Part shown: positions 53,811-61,193 of the stretch, piece after piece
How positions within the stretch are numbered: the stretch's first letter is position 1
Layout of the letters: each line of letters starts with the position of its first letter
Assembly (NCBI RefSeq): GCF_002959755.1
Contig: NZ_PPCW01000001.1
Span: 558,001 to 622,000 of the forward strand
Origin: Veillonella sp. T11011-6
GTDB taxonomy: Bacteria; Bacillota; Negativicutes; Veillonellales; Veillonellaceae
Direction of reading: 5' to 3'
DNA: 64,000 bases
The notes under the pieces: generated by a model
What the model was told of the DNA's origin: nothing
Databases searched by the model: none
What the model saw: the letters and a program-made list of their open reading frames with translations, nothing else
Translations under genes and position numbers: made by a program

Positions 53811-55214
53811 ATGCAACAATCATGGAAAATTGCATTTGCCTACATAGGTGTTATTGTAGGTGCAGGACTCTCGAGTGGACAAGATCTTCTACAATATTTT
53901 ATAAGTTTTGGCCAAATAGGTCTTATTGGTGTTCTATTACTAGGTCTATTAAATGCCGCATTTGGTAAAATCATGCTTTCTTTGGGGAGCTACTATCGTG
54001 CAGACAATCATGAAGAAGTTTTTACACAGATTTCCCATCCTATTATTACAAGAATACTTGATTTTGTACTAATCGCTGGTAGCTTTATTATGGGATTTGT
54101 TATGATTGCTGGCGCAGGCTCAAACTTAGAACAACAATTTGGATTTCCTTTTTGGATTGGTGGATTAATTTGCTCACTTTTAATCATAACCGTATCATTT
54201 ATGAACTTTGACAAAATAACCAATGTTTTAGGTGTTTTTACTCCTATCATGATTGTTATGATATTCATCATTACAGGCTACTCTTTTATTGGTAAAAGTC
54301 ATGATTGGACTACATTAGAGGCTATAGCTCACACAATCAAACCAGCCACAAGCAATGTATGGTTTTCTGTCATTAATTATTATTCTCTATGTGCTATGAC
54401 AGCTGTTTCTATGGCCTTTATTTTAGGTGGTTCTGTTGTTCGTATTGGTATTGCAGAAAAAGGTGGCACTCGTGGTGGCCTATTAGTCGGATTAGTTGTT
54501 TTTATAGCTGCTATCTCTATTTTTGCAAATCTAGATACAGTAAAAGATGCAGATTTGCCGATTCTTGCTATTGCCAATCAAATTCATCCTTGGCTAGCAT
54601 ATATATATGCAATCACAGTCTTTTCACTTATTTTTAATACAGCATTCTCTCTTTTTTATTCTATTGCTAGACGTTTTGCCAACGGCAGTACAAAAAGAAT
54701 GAGAATTGTTATTATTTCTGTAGTAATCATAGGATATATATGTAGTTTCTTTGGTTTTAAAGATTTGATTAGTATCCTCTACCCAATTCTCGGTTATATG
54801 GGACTATTACTCCTAATTATTCTTATTTATGGCTGGCTCCGTGATCGTAAAGATATCATTATGGAAAAACTCTTCCGAAGAAAGATGCTCCATTTATCAT
54901 TAAAAAAACATAGTCCTCACAAAAATCTTTCAGAAAAAGAACGCGAACTATTCCATACATTAGGTGATATTAGTCAAGCAGATACAAAATCTCTTAAAGA
55001 AGATATTCATAATGAAGCAAAAGAAATACTTTCAAATACGGAAACAGTTCAAGAGCTAAAAGACTATGTAGAAGAGCATCTCTCAATAGACGAAGAAGTT
55101 ATACATCAAAATATCAATATTCTACAAGAACAACAGGAAGAATCAAAATCAACTGAATCTTCTAAAGATAGACCTATCAAAAAGTCCAATATAAATAACA
55201 ATGAAGTAAAATGA
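53811..55214 (+). CDS. YkvI-like membrane transporter with cytoplasmic tail
   Basis: 467 residues. About ten membrane segments in the first 345 residues (IAFAYIGVIVGAGLSSGQDL at the N-terminus, with the GAGLSSGQ break common to LeuT-fold transporters) match the YkvI group of putative amino-acid symporters. The last 115 or so residues are hydrophilic and charged, with likely helices (EILSNTETVQELKDYVEEHL), unlike the short tails usual in the group. It overlaps the thrE-like gene by four bases, suggesting shared substrates. AAAGGAGG precedes the ATG. Confidence 0.75.
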   Translation: MQQSWKIAFAYIGVIVGAGLSSGQDLLQYFISFGQIGLIGVLLLGLLNAAFGKIMLSLGSYYRADNHEEVFTQISHPIITRILDFVLIAGSFIMGFVMIAGAGSNLEQQFGFPFWIGGLICSLLIITVSFMNFDKITNVLGVFTPIMIVMIFIITGYSFIGKSHDWTTLEAIAHTIKPATSNVWFSVINYYSLCAMTAVSMAFILGGSVVRIGIAEKGGTRGGLLVGLVVFIAAISIFANLDTVKDADLPILAIANQIHPWLAYIYAITVFSLIFNTAFSLFYSIARRFANGSTKRMRIVIISVVIIGYICSFFGFKDLISILYPILGYMGLLLLIILIYGWLRDRKDIIMEKLFRRKMLHLSLKKHSPHKNLSEKERELFHTLGDISQADTKSLKEDIHNEAKEILSNTETVQELKDYVEEHLSIDEEVIHQNINILQEQQEESKSTESSKDRPIKKSNINNNEVK

Positions 55215-56461
55215 ACAACGAGGAAATAATGACAGGTGTGGAATTAGAAATTATACTAAAAGCTGGAAAAATACTACTTAGCAGTGGCGCCGAAATCAGT
55301 CGTACAGAGGATACCATGAACTACATAGCACGAGCTATGAATTTTAAAGATTTAGAAGCCTACGTATCCAATAGAGGTATTTTTGCAACTGCTAAGAAAG
55401 CTGATGGAACTGAAATTACTCGTATTTATAATGTTCCTGAAGTCGATATTAACCTCAGTAAAATTGAATCTGTTAATGCTCTCTCCCGACGTATCACACA
55501 AAAAAATATTACTATTGAGGAGATTGAAAGTGAACTTAATCAAATTGATACCATGTCAGACTATTCTTTTTTTTGGAGATTAGTAGCTTATACGTTAGGA
55601 GCTTCGGGCTTTAGCTATGCAATTGGTAGTTCTATAACAGACTCTATAATTGCAGGTATTATAGGCTTAATATTAGGCGTCTATATGTGTACGATTAAAC
55701 GCATACTTAGCTCTGATGTATTGATTACCATTTTAGGTAGTATTCTAATAGCCTTATTGGGTAATCTCTTTATCCACTTTGAATTAGGCTCCAACCTATC
55801 AGTTATATTACTAGGAGCCATGATTGACATTGTTCCCGGAGTTCCTTTCGTCAATGCTATTAGAGAGTATAGCCAGAATAACTATAATACAGGAATAACC
55901 CTTATGATGGGCGCGTTACTTACCTGTATTTCAATGGCTGTAGGGGTCGCAGTAGTACAATCACTACTCTTCAACACACAAATGATTCCTCTTTATACCT
56001 CTAATTTAGATACTAATTCCTTAACCTCTATGTTTATGCGTAGTATAATGGCTGGTATTGGTACTACAGCATTTGCAATCTTATTCCGTGTAGCTAAACA
56101 ACATTTTATCGATTGTACAATATTAGGATTTATCTCATGGTTCTTGTTCTTAACATTATCTTCACTACAGTCTAATGTTATGCTCTCCATATTCATCAGT
56201 GGTTTTATCATCGCCATAGCATCAAGAATATTGGCTGTTAAACGGAAATGCCCTGCTATAGTCTTCCTAATGACTAGCTTATTCCCTTTACTACCAGGGC
56301 TCAGCTTTTATCGATCCATTTATTATATGCTAATGGGACAAGAAACTATTGCCATTAGCTTCGCAAAAGAATCCTTTTTGATAGCTTTTACAATTGCTAT
56401 ATCTATCGTAATTGTAAAACATATAAAACCACCACGAATCAAAAAACACACTTATAAGTAA
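55211..56461 (+). CDS. Threonine/serine exporter (ThrE, fused form)
   Basis: 416 residues. An N-terminal soluble domain (KAGKILLSSGAEISRTEDTM, the YjjP-like start) is followed by about ten membrane segments; the C-terminal half (FISWFLFLTLSSLQSNVMLS, and FPLLPGLSFYRSIYYML) resembles YjjB. In many bacteria these halves are separate genes; here they are one polypeptide as in Corynebacterium ThrE. Likely exports threonine, serine or small related compounds. It starts inside the end of the YkvI-like gene (ATGA). Confidence 0.85.
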   Translation: MNNEEIMTGVELEIILKAGKILLSSGAEISRTEDTMNYIARAMNFKDLEAYVSNRGIFATAKKADGTEITRIYNVPEVDINLSKIESVNALSRRITQKNITIEEIESELNQIDTMSDYSFFWRLVAYTLGASGFSYAIGSSITDSIIAGIIGLILGVYMCTIKRILSSDVLITILGSILIALLGNLFIHFELGSNLSVILLGAMIDIVPGVPFVNAIREYSQNNYNTGITLMMGALLTCISMAVGVAVVQSLLFNTQMIPLYTSNLDTNSLTSMFMRSIMAGIGTTAFAILFRVAKQHFIDCTILGFISWFLFLTLSSLQSNVMLSIFISGFIIAIASRILAVKRKCPAIVFLMTSLFPLLPGLSFYRSIYYMLMGQETIAISFAKESFLIAFTIAISIVIVKHIKPPRIKKHTYK

Positions 56462-56501
56462 TATAATCTTATAACAAATTCATGTAAATTACTTACACAA
56501 C

Positions 56502-56549
56502 AAAAGAGGTTCCTATAAGTCACTCCTGTGACCATTAGGAACCTCTTTT
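56502..56549. terminator. Bidirectional terminator
   Basis: A 14-bp stem (56502-56515 with 56536-56549) with an inner GTCAC/GTGAC stem, A-run and T-run on either side. The arm sequence AGAGGTTCCTA is shared with hairpins at 58949 and 60775. Confidence 0.92.
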
Positions 56550-56582
56550 ATTTATAACTATATTGTGCTAATTAGATATCAC

Positions 56583-57179
56583 TTATTTATAACTAAATTG
56601 CGCATCCATAATCATTTGGCGCAACTGCTCAATGCGAATACCTTCAGGTAGCTTGTCTCTATAAAACTGCAAATTATAATAGTAACGAGTATCTTCATAA
56701 TCAGTAATTAATACCATATCCGTCCTATTATGTAATGGCCAGCCATACATAAATTCGGCTAGCAAACTACGCACACCATCATTATTGACCTCTATTACAT
56801 CATGCTTAACAGGCAATACCATCTTTACGGTAGGTTCAGGAACCGTCCTATCTTTAACAATCTCATTAACCTCAGCATCTAACGTGGAACTCGTACTATC
56901 GATAGATCTAGCCTTTACATGCATAAATACCCCATCAGAGGTTCTAAACACCCTACCATCAATGTCCTTCGTTTCACCCTGCGTTTCGATAGCATTCTTT
57001 AATACTCGAAATTGATACGTTCCATAAAACTTGATATCTGTAATAGCATCTAATGCCGCATCATATTGACCATTATGTACATTCGTAACATGCATAACAG
57101 GATTTATATCGCTAGCTTGTGAAAGCATTGGTATTGCTAAACACAAACCTAAGCTTAGTAATGTAATACAACGTTTCAT
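56583..57179 (-). CDS. Small secreted protein, distant paralog of 46430/59431 genes
   Basis: 198 residues with a Sec signal (MKRCITLLSLGLCLAIPML, cleavage near SQA|S). YQFRVLKNAIETQGE recalls YTFRVLKN in the 461-residue protein, and the C-terminal YYYNLQFYRDKL and IRIEQLRQMIMDAQF recall HIVLYRVNGYYTLEQLKNML of the 59431 product. It thus looks like a shorter member of one secreted family; function unknown. GGGAG supports the ATG at 57179; the longer ORF to 57314 has no matching site. Confidence 0.75.
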   Translation of the reverse strand: MKRCITLLSLGLCLAIPMLSQASDINPVMHVTNVHNGQYDAALDAITDIKFYGTYQFRVLKNAIETQGETKDIDGRVFRTSDGVFMHVKARSIDSTSSTLDAEVNEIVKDRTVPEPTVKMVLPVKHDVIEVNNDGVRSLLAEFMYGWPLHNRTDMVLITDYEDTRYYYNLQFYRDKLPEGIRIEQLRQMIMDAQFSYK

Positions 57180-57250
57180 ATGAGTCTCCCTCTCCCTAAA
57201 AACTATTATCTTATATGTATTGTAACATAGTGAAACTATTCTATTATAAT

Positions 57251-57446
57251 ATTGAGCCTTTGCTAATCTTCTAGAGATTGGCGGTGAGAGATTATATGAA
57301 AAAAGGCCCGACATAGAAGTCAGACCGTTTCTTCAATTTTACTTACTAGAAGCGAAGTCTGGCGTCCAAACCATTTATGCCTCACTTTGATATAAATTAT
57401 ATCATATCTAAATAGGGAAAGGAATCAAAGGATTTCTTTCCCTATT
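57251..57446. repeat. Toxin element lacking its toxin ORF (copy B)
   Basis: Keeps the leader hairpin and ribosome-binding site of the toxin elements (GCTAATCT...AGATTGGCGGTGA), then jumps directly to ATGAAAAAAGGCCCGAC, the distal part. Compared with the intact copies, about 110 bp spanning the whole toxin ORF is missing. The distal antisense-RNA segment and end hairpin (57411-57446) are intact. Confidence 0.85.
57299..57389 (-). ncRNA. Orphan antitoxin-like small RNA (copy B)
   Basis: Minus-strand small RNA candidate of about 90 bases. Extended -10 TGATATAAT (TATAAT at 57401-57396) and a rho-independent terminator (GGTCTGAC, 6-base loop, GTCGGGCC, T-run 57304-57299) are as in the intact copies. 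The neighbouring toxin ORF is gone, so it may act in trans on the other copies' toxin mRNAs. Confidence 0.6.
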
Positions 57447-57533
57447 TTCAATTACAAATGTTTATGGTGCATACGATAGTGACTTATATCATCGACAAGA
57501 TATCCTCTTAATTGCTATATTTATAATATATTA

Positions 57534-57635
57534 CTACTGGGCTGACGGATTCGTAGAATTGACTACATGCACAGTAGCGCACATCGTGTGATAGCCGACC
57601 GTCTGGGCAAGCTTTTGTTCAGGCGGTCTTTTTTT
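57534..57635 (+). promoter_or_regulatory. Riboswitch-like pseudoknotted attenuator of the OFA transporter
   Basis: A TATAAT at 57522-57527 puts the transcript start near 57534. The leader can form P1 (CTACTG 57534-57539 with CAGTAG 57572-57577), P2 (GTAG/CTAC), a CACA/TGTG hairpin, and a GCC/GGC hairpin (57594-57596 with 57606-57608). The loop CCGTC of that last hairpin is complementary to GACGG at 57544-57548, making a pseudoknot. The same loop is the 5' arm of a strong terminator (57597-57605 with 57620-57628, then seven T). The two folds exclude each other. The string CCGTCTGGGCA resembles the 3' signature CCGCCTGGGCA of ZTP (pfl) riboswitches, but the rest does not fit that consensus well. 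Confidence 0.6.
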
Positions 57636-57701
57636 GTTCTCTCATAGCAAATTTGCTATATAAATTTTTAATCATTTCACCGATATGAAAGGAGTTTTCT
57701 T

Positions 57702-58922
57702 ATGAGAAATCGTTGGCTTATTGCACTAGCTGCCATTGGTCTGCATATATCCATCGGTAGTGTGTACGCATGGAGCGTGCTCACACGACCTATTATGACA
57801 GATATGGGATTTACTATGTCTCAAACAACATGGACCTTCTCCCTAGCTATCCTGATGCTTGGACTGTCTGCAGGCTTTTTAGGATCCTTTGCAGAAAAAA
57901 TAGGTCCCAAGAAAAGCGGCCTTCTTGCTATGTTATTCTGGGTGGCAGGCCTATTAGGTACTGCTTATGCACTTAGTGTCCATAATCTTACCTTACTCTA
58001 TCTATTCTATGGTATCATCGGTGGTATCGGACTAGGTATTGGTTATATAACACCAGTTTCTACACTGGTAAAATACTTTCCAAATCGCCCAGGATTTGCC
58101 ACCGGGTTAGCCATTATGGGTTTTGGATTTGCTTCACTCATTGCAGGACCACTTATGCAATTCCTCGTAGCTCAAGTTGGATTAGTAAATAACTTCATTA
58201 TCCTCGGCGTAATCTATCTAGTGGTTATGGGCGCCTCTTCTCTCTATTTGAAAGCACCTCAACCAAAACAACCACCTCGAACTACGAAAGATAAATCCAC
58301 TATGTACGTTCACAACCATGGTATGCTAGCCAATGATGCTATGAAAACTTGGCAATTTGGTGCCCTTTGGTGGATTTTCTTTATTAATATTACCTGTGGT
58401 ATAGGTCTTCTATCCTTAGCATCCCCTATGGCACAAGAAACCATTGGTATGACACCTGCAGTAGCTGCATCACTAGTTGGTATCATCGGTATCTTCAATG
58501 GTGGAGGTCGCATTGCGTGGTCTACTATCTCCGACTACTTTGGCCGTGCACAAACTTACATACTATTCTTTATTATACAAATCATCGCATTCTACATACT
58601 TGCCGAAACCAATAATGCTCTAACATTCCAAGCTTTAATTCTTCTCATTATCACCTGCTATGGCGGCGGATTCGCCTGTATGCCAGCATATCTCGCAGAC
58701 CTCTATGGCATACGCCAACTCTCCACTATTCATGGCCGCATTCTAACTGCTTGGGGATTCGCAGGCATCGTTGGGCCCATGCTCGTATCATACTTTCACG
58801 AAGCAGGATATGGCTATACTACAGCCTTAGTATGCTTTGCTCTTCTATTTGTATTAAATACAATTATTGCTATAATCTTAAAAATATACGGCAAACGAGG
58901 TCTACATAAAAGATACTGTTAA
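57702..58922 (+). CDS. MFS transporter, oxalate/formate antiporter (OFA) type
   Basis: 406 residues with twelve membrane segments. IGSVYAWSVLTRPI in the first helix, GGIGLGIGYITPVSTLVKYFP in helix 4 and GFACMPAYLADLYG in the C-terminal half are OFA-family features. Members exchange oxalate/formate or carry other small carboxylates. The attenuator upstream points to metabolite control. AAAGGAG precedes the ATG. It is monocistronic, ending at the hairpin at 58949. Confidence 0.85.
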   Translation: MRNRWLIALAAIGLHISIGSVYAWSVLTRPIMTDMGFTMSQTTWTFSLAILMLGLSAGFLGSFAEKIGPKKSGLLAMLFWVAGLLGTAYALSVHNLTLLYLFYGIIGGIGLGIGYITPVSTLVKYFPNRPGFATGLAIMGFGFASLIAGPLMQFLVAQVGLVNNFIILGVIYLVVMGASSLYLKAPQPKQPPRTTKDKSTMYVHNHGMLANDAMKTWQFGALWWIFFINITCGIGLLSLASPMAQETIGMTPAVAASLVGIIGIFNGGGRIAWSTISDYFGRAQTYILFFIIQIIAFYILAETNNALTFQALILLIITCYGGGFACMPAYLADLYGIRQLSTIHGRILTAWGFAGIVGPMLVSYFHEAGYGYTTALVCFALLFVLNTIIAIILKIYGKRGLHKRYC

Positions 58923-58948
58923 TTCCCCCGAACTAATTACAAAACGAA

Positions 58949-58990
58949 AGAGGTTCCTATTGGTCACCTAGGTGACTATTAGGAACCTCT
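58949..58990 (+). terminator. Terminator after the OFA transporter
   Basis: AGAGGTTCCTA (58949-58959) pairs with TAGGAACCTCT (58980-58990), with an inner GGTCACC/GGTGACT stem. The T-tract is poor (AATCTATTTACTTTT), so termination may be partial. The identical hairpin lies at 60775-60816 in copy D. Confidence 0.7.
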
Positions 58991-59088
58991 AATCTATTTA
59001 CTTTTATTATTCACAACATTATATTGAACTTGAGGCCTCTAAATGGGTCCAGCCTTTGCTAATCTTCTAGAGATTGGCGGTGATCAAT

Positions 59089-59166
59089 ATGAGTACATTC
59101 AAAGTGCTATCGTTGATGATTTCCTTTGGCATACTTGTGGCGACCATTATCATGGCAGCAAAGTGA
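59089..59166 (+). CDS. Holin-like type I toxin peptide (copy C)
   Basis: 25-residue peptide beginning MSTFKVLSLMISFGILVAT, one hydrophobic helix with a short polar start and a Lys end. This matches the pattern of the putative holin-like toxins (MSTxxxLSLMISFG...) of Firmicutes, thought to insert in the inner membrane. GGTG lies 6 bases before the ATG, immediately after the leader hairpin (59058-59065 with 59071-59078), which may restrict translation. Compared with copy D, three of five changed codons are silent, suggesting selection on the peptide. The antisense RNA gene lies just downstream. Confidence 0.8.
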   Translation: MSTFKVLSLMISFGILVATIIMAAK

Positions 59167-59206
59167 TTGACCTCTAGCTGAAAGCTAGCTTTCTAATTGG
59201 GGCATG

Positions 59207-59297
59207 AAAAAAGGCCCGACATAGAAGTCAGACCGTTTCTTCAACATTAAATTCTAGAAGCGAAGTCTGGCGTCGAAACCATTTATGCCTCACTTTG
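59207..59297 (-). ncRNA. Antisense antitoxin RNA candidate (copy C)
   Basis: Minus-strand RNA of about 90 bases. Extended -10 TGATATAAT (TATAAT at 59309-59304) predicts a start near 59297. The terminator stem GGTCTGAC/GTCGGGCC (59234-59227 with 59220-59213) uses two G-U pairs, so it folds well only as the minus-strand RNA, and ends in TTTTTT (59212-59207). It is convergent to the toxin gene. A toxin mRNA reading to the end hairpin at 59319-59354 would be fully complementary to it, as in TxpA/RatA-type systems. Confidence 0.7.
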
Positions 59298-59430
59298 ATA
59301 TAAATTATATCATATCTAAACAGGGAAAGAAATCATATTATTTCTTTCCCTGTTATCATTGTGCGCCAAATAGGCATATATATGTTTATTAGGCTCTACT
59401 ATTTTATTACTTATTGCAATTCAAGATAAG

Positions 59431-60693
59431 CTAAGACTTTAATCTTAGATTAAATAAGTTAATATCTCTATTATACATATCTCCAGTATTTAACAACTTT
59501 ACATCTAACAACATATTTTTTAGTTGCTCCAAAGTATAATAGCCATTTACTCGATATAAAACAATATGACGATATTCATAGTCTTTATCGCGTGTTATAA
59601 ATTCTAATCTACCCTCTCCATTAGATAATTCATAATCCAATAATAACCCCGGAATACCATCAAACCAGACGAAGCTTTTACTAATCCGAGACAATCTAAT
59701 CTCTTTATTTAAGGTATGACCATATAAAGAATTAATATACTCAATATGGGTCTCAAAGTTATATAGATCATCTGGTTTGGCATTCAATAAAAAATGCTGT
59801 TGCTTATCATGTAGTGGAATCATCTGAAGGACTTGATTTACTCCATATGGTCCTTTATGCATTACAGTATAAGATTTAGATCCATATATACTGTCCTTAT
59901 CTGTTGATTCTGTACGAGTTGAACCATTTAGTATCCGATACTGTAAATTCTTCGACATCGTAATAGTAGAAAATTCGTTAAGTCTATTCAAGGAACGTAC
60001 CGAAGGCAATACATAATTTGCAAGAATTCTATTGGCTTTTATATTACGTTCTGACTCTGATTCAGATCCTGCAACATACGTACCAATACTATGACTAGTA
60101 TTAGGATTATCTTTACTTGTAAAAGTAATGCCTACTATAGTACCTTGATTTGATTTATCCAAATTAGTAACGTTTAGATTCCAATATTTTGTATTATCTA
60201 ATTTTTTATAAATAAATGTTCTTTCAGAACCACCTTTTTCAACAACATTATAATCTCTAGCGACATATGTACTGCCAGTAAGACCTTCTAAGGTATAGTT
60301 ATGTTCACTATTTTGAATCTTAAATATACTTGAAAATGGAACTGTGAACTGTATCCCACTATTTTCTGTATGTTCTATTATTTCTGTTTGTCCATCTATT
60401 GGCGTCATAAACTGCTTAAAATCATGGCGTAACGTTTTCTCCAATTCAGCATCATCAGATATCTTACGCCATTCTTTTAATTTTTCAAAAGTACCATCAG
60501 CTTTAATTTGATTAATCATAGCCTGTGTACTAGCAATTTGCTCCAATGCGATTTTAGGACTAAGATATACATAATCTTTATACTCATCTTCAGGTATTTT
60601 GGAGTTTGCACCAGGTAGGTCTACATCTATAGCATGACAAGATACACAAATTGAACTCAATGCAATAGCATTTAATAATAATCGTTTTAACAT
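59431..60693 (-). CDS. Secreted protein between the two toxin repeats
   Basis: 420 residues with a Sec signal (MLKRLLLNAIALSSICVSC, cleavage near HA|I) and a mature start IDVDLPGANSKI, like the 46430 gene product (IDVNIPGARPDI). LQYRILNGSTRTES aligns with YTFRVLKN in that paralog. Family and function are not recognised. The ATG at 60693 has GGAGAG upstream; the ORF goes on to 60750. It is the only gene between two near-identical 419-bp direct repeats, so it could be lost or amplified by recombination. Confidence 0.8.
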   Translation of the reverse strand: MLKRLLLNAIALSSICVSCHAIDVDLPGANSKIPEDEYKDYVYLSPKIALEQIASTQAMINQIKADGTFEKLKEWRKISDDAELEKTLRHDFKQFMTPIDGQTEIIEHTENSGIQFTVPFSSIFKIQNSEHNYTLEGLTGSTYVARDYNVVEKGGSERTFIYKKLDNTKYWNLNVTNLDKSNQGTIVGITFTSKDNPNTSHSIGTYVAGSESESERNIKANRILANYVLPSVRSLNRLNEFSTITMSKNLQYRILNGSTRTESTDKDSIYGSKSYTVMHKGPYGVNQVLQMIPLHDKQQHFLLNAKPDDLYNFETHIEYINSLYGHTLNKEIRLSRISKSFVWFDGIPGLLLDYELSNGEGRLEFITRDKDYEYRHIVLYRVNGYYTLEQLKNMLLDVKLLNTGDMYNRDINLFNLRLKS

Positions 60694-60914
60694 ATACAGC
60701 TCTCCACAAAATAGTAATTTTAACTGTATTGTAACATAATAAGAACACAATTATGAATACGATTACAAAACGAAAAAGGTTCCTATTGGTCACCTAGGTG
60801 ACTATTAGGAACCTCTAATCTATTTACTTTTATTATTCACAACATTATATTGAACTTGAGGCCTCTAAATGGGTCCAGCCTTTGCTAATCTTCTAGAGAT
60901 TGGCGGTGATCAAT

Positions 60915-60992
60915 ATGAGTACATACAAAGTGTTATCGCTCATGATTTCCTTTGGCATACTTGTGGCGACCATTATCATGGCAACAAAATGA
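60915..60992 (+). CDS. Holin-like type I toxin peptide (copy D)
   Basis: 25 residues beginning MSTYKVLSLMISFGILVAT, differing from copy C by Phe4 to Tyr and one Ala to Thr near the end. The same leader hairpin and GGTG site precede it. Tyr at position 4 is the more usual residue in holin-like toxins. Promoter and convergent antisense RNA are as in copy C. Confidence 0.8.
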   Translation: MSTYKVLSLMISFGILVATIIMATK

Positions 60993-61032
60993 TTGACCTC
61001 TAGCTGAAAGCTAGCTTTCTAATTGGGGCATG

Positions 61033-61123
61033 AAAAAAGGCCCAACATAGAAGTCAGACCGTTTCTTCAAATTTTTACTTTAGAAGCGAAGTCTGGCGAC
61101 CAAACCATTTATGCCTCACTTTG
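61033..61123 (-). ncRNA. Antisense antitoxin RNA candidate (copy D)
   Basis: Same architecture as the copy C RNA: TATAAT at 61135-61130 with upstream TG, terminator stem and T-run at 61038-61033. One stem base differs (G-C has become G-U in the RNA), which keeps the pairing. Differences in the central part could give partial specificity between the two copies. Confidence 0.7.
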
Positions 61124-61193
61124 ATATAAATTATATCATATCTAAACAGGGAAAGGAATCGTATGATTTCTTTCCCTGTTTGATTGTTATAAC

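Larger units (their letters stand above)
58936..59354. repeat. 419-bp direct repeat with toxin-antitoxin (copy C)
   Basis: Runs from ATTACAAAACGAAA to the CCCTGTT hairpin arm and is matched base for base in length by 60762-61180; about 20 differences by my count. In order it holds: a terminator hairpin, a promoter (TTTACT 58997-59002, 17 bp, TATATT 59020-59025), a structured leader, the toxin ORF, a GAAAGCTAGCTTTC palindrome (59180-59193), the antisense RNA gene, and an end hairpin of 15 bp (AACAGGGAAAGAAAT and its complement). Confidence 0.92.
60762..61180. repeat. 419-bp direct repeat with toxin-antitoxin (copy D)
   Basis: Second copy of the element, offset 1826 bp from copy C and in the same orientation, with the same parts in the same order. 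Changes cluster in the loop between the antisense RNA stems (about 61074-61082); the promoter words, leader hairpin and ribosome-binding site are unchanged. Confidence 0.92.

Noticed and set aside
57534-57609. Straight assignment of the leader to the known ZTP riboswitch
   Set aside because: Only the 3' CCGnCTGGGCA string and the general topology agree; the conserved purine-rich internal loop is missing, so it is reported as a candidate with uncertain class.
59280-59354. End hairpin of the toxin element as a normal strong terminator
   Set aside because: The 15-bp stem is perfect but is not followed by a T-run on the plus strand; it may instead stabilise the toxin mRNA 3' end or affect the antisense promoter it borders.
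58936-61180. Insertion sequence or composite transposon formed by the 419-bp repeats
   Set aside because: No transposase, no terminal inverted repeats at the ends, and no target-site duplication could be identified; the repeats carry a toxin-antitoxin locus instead.
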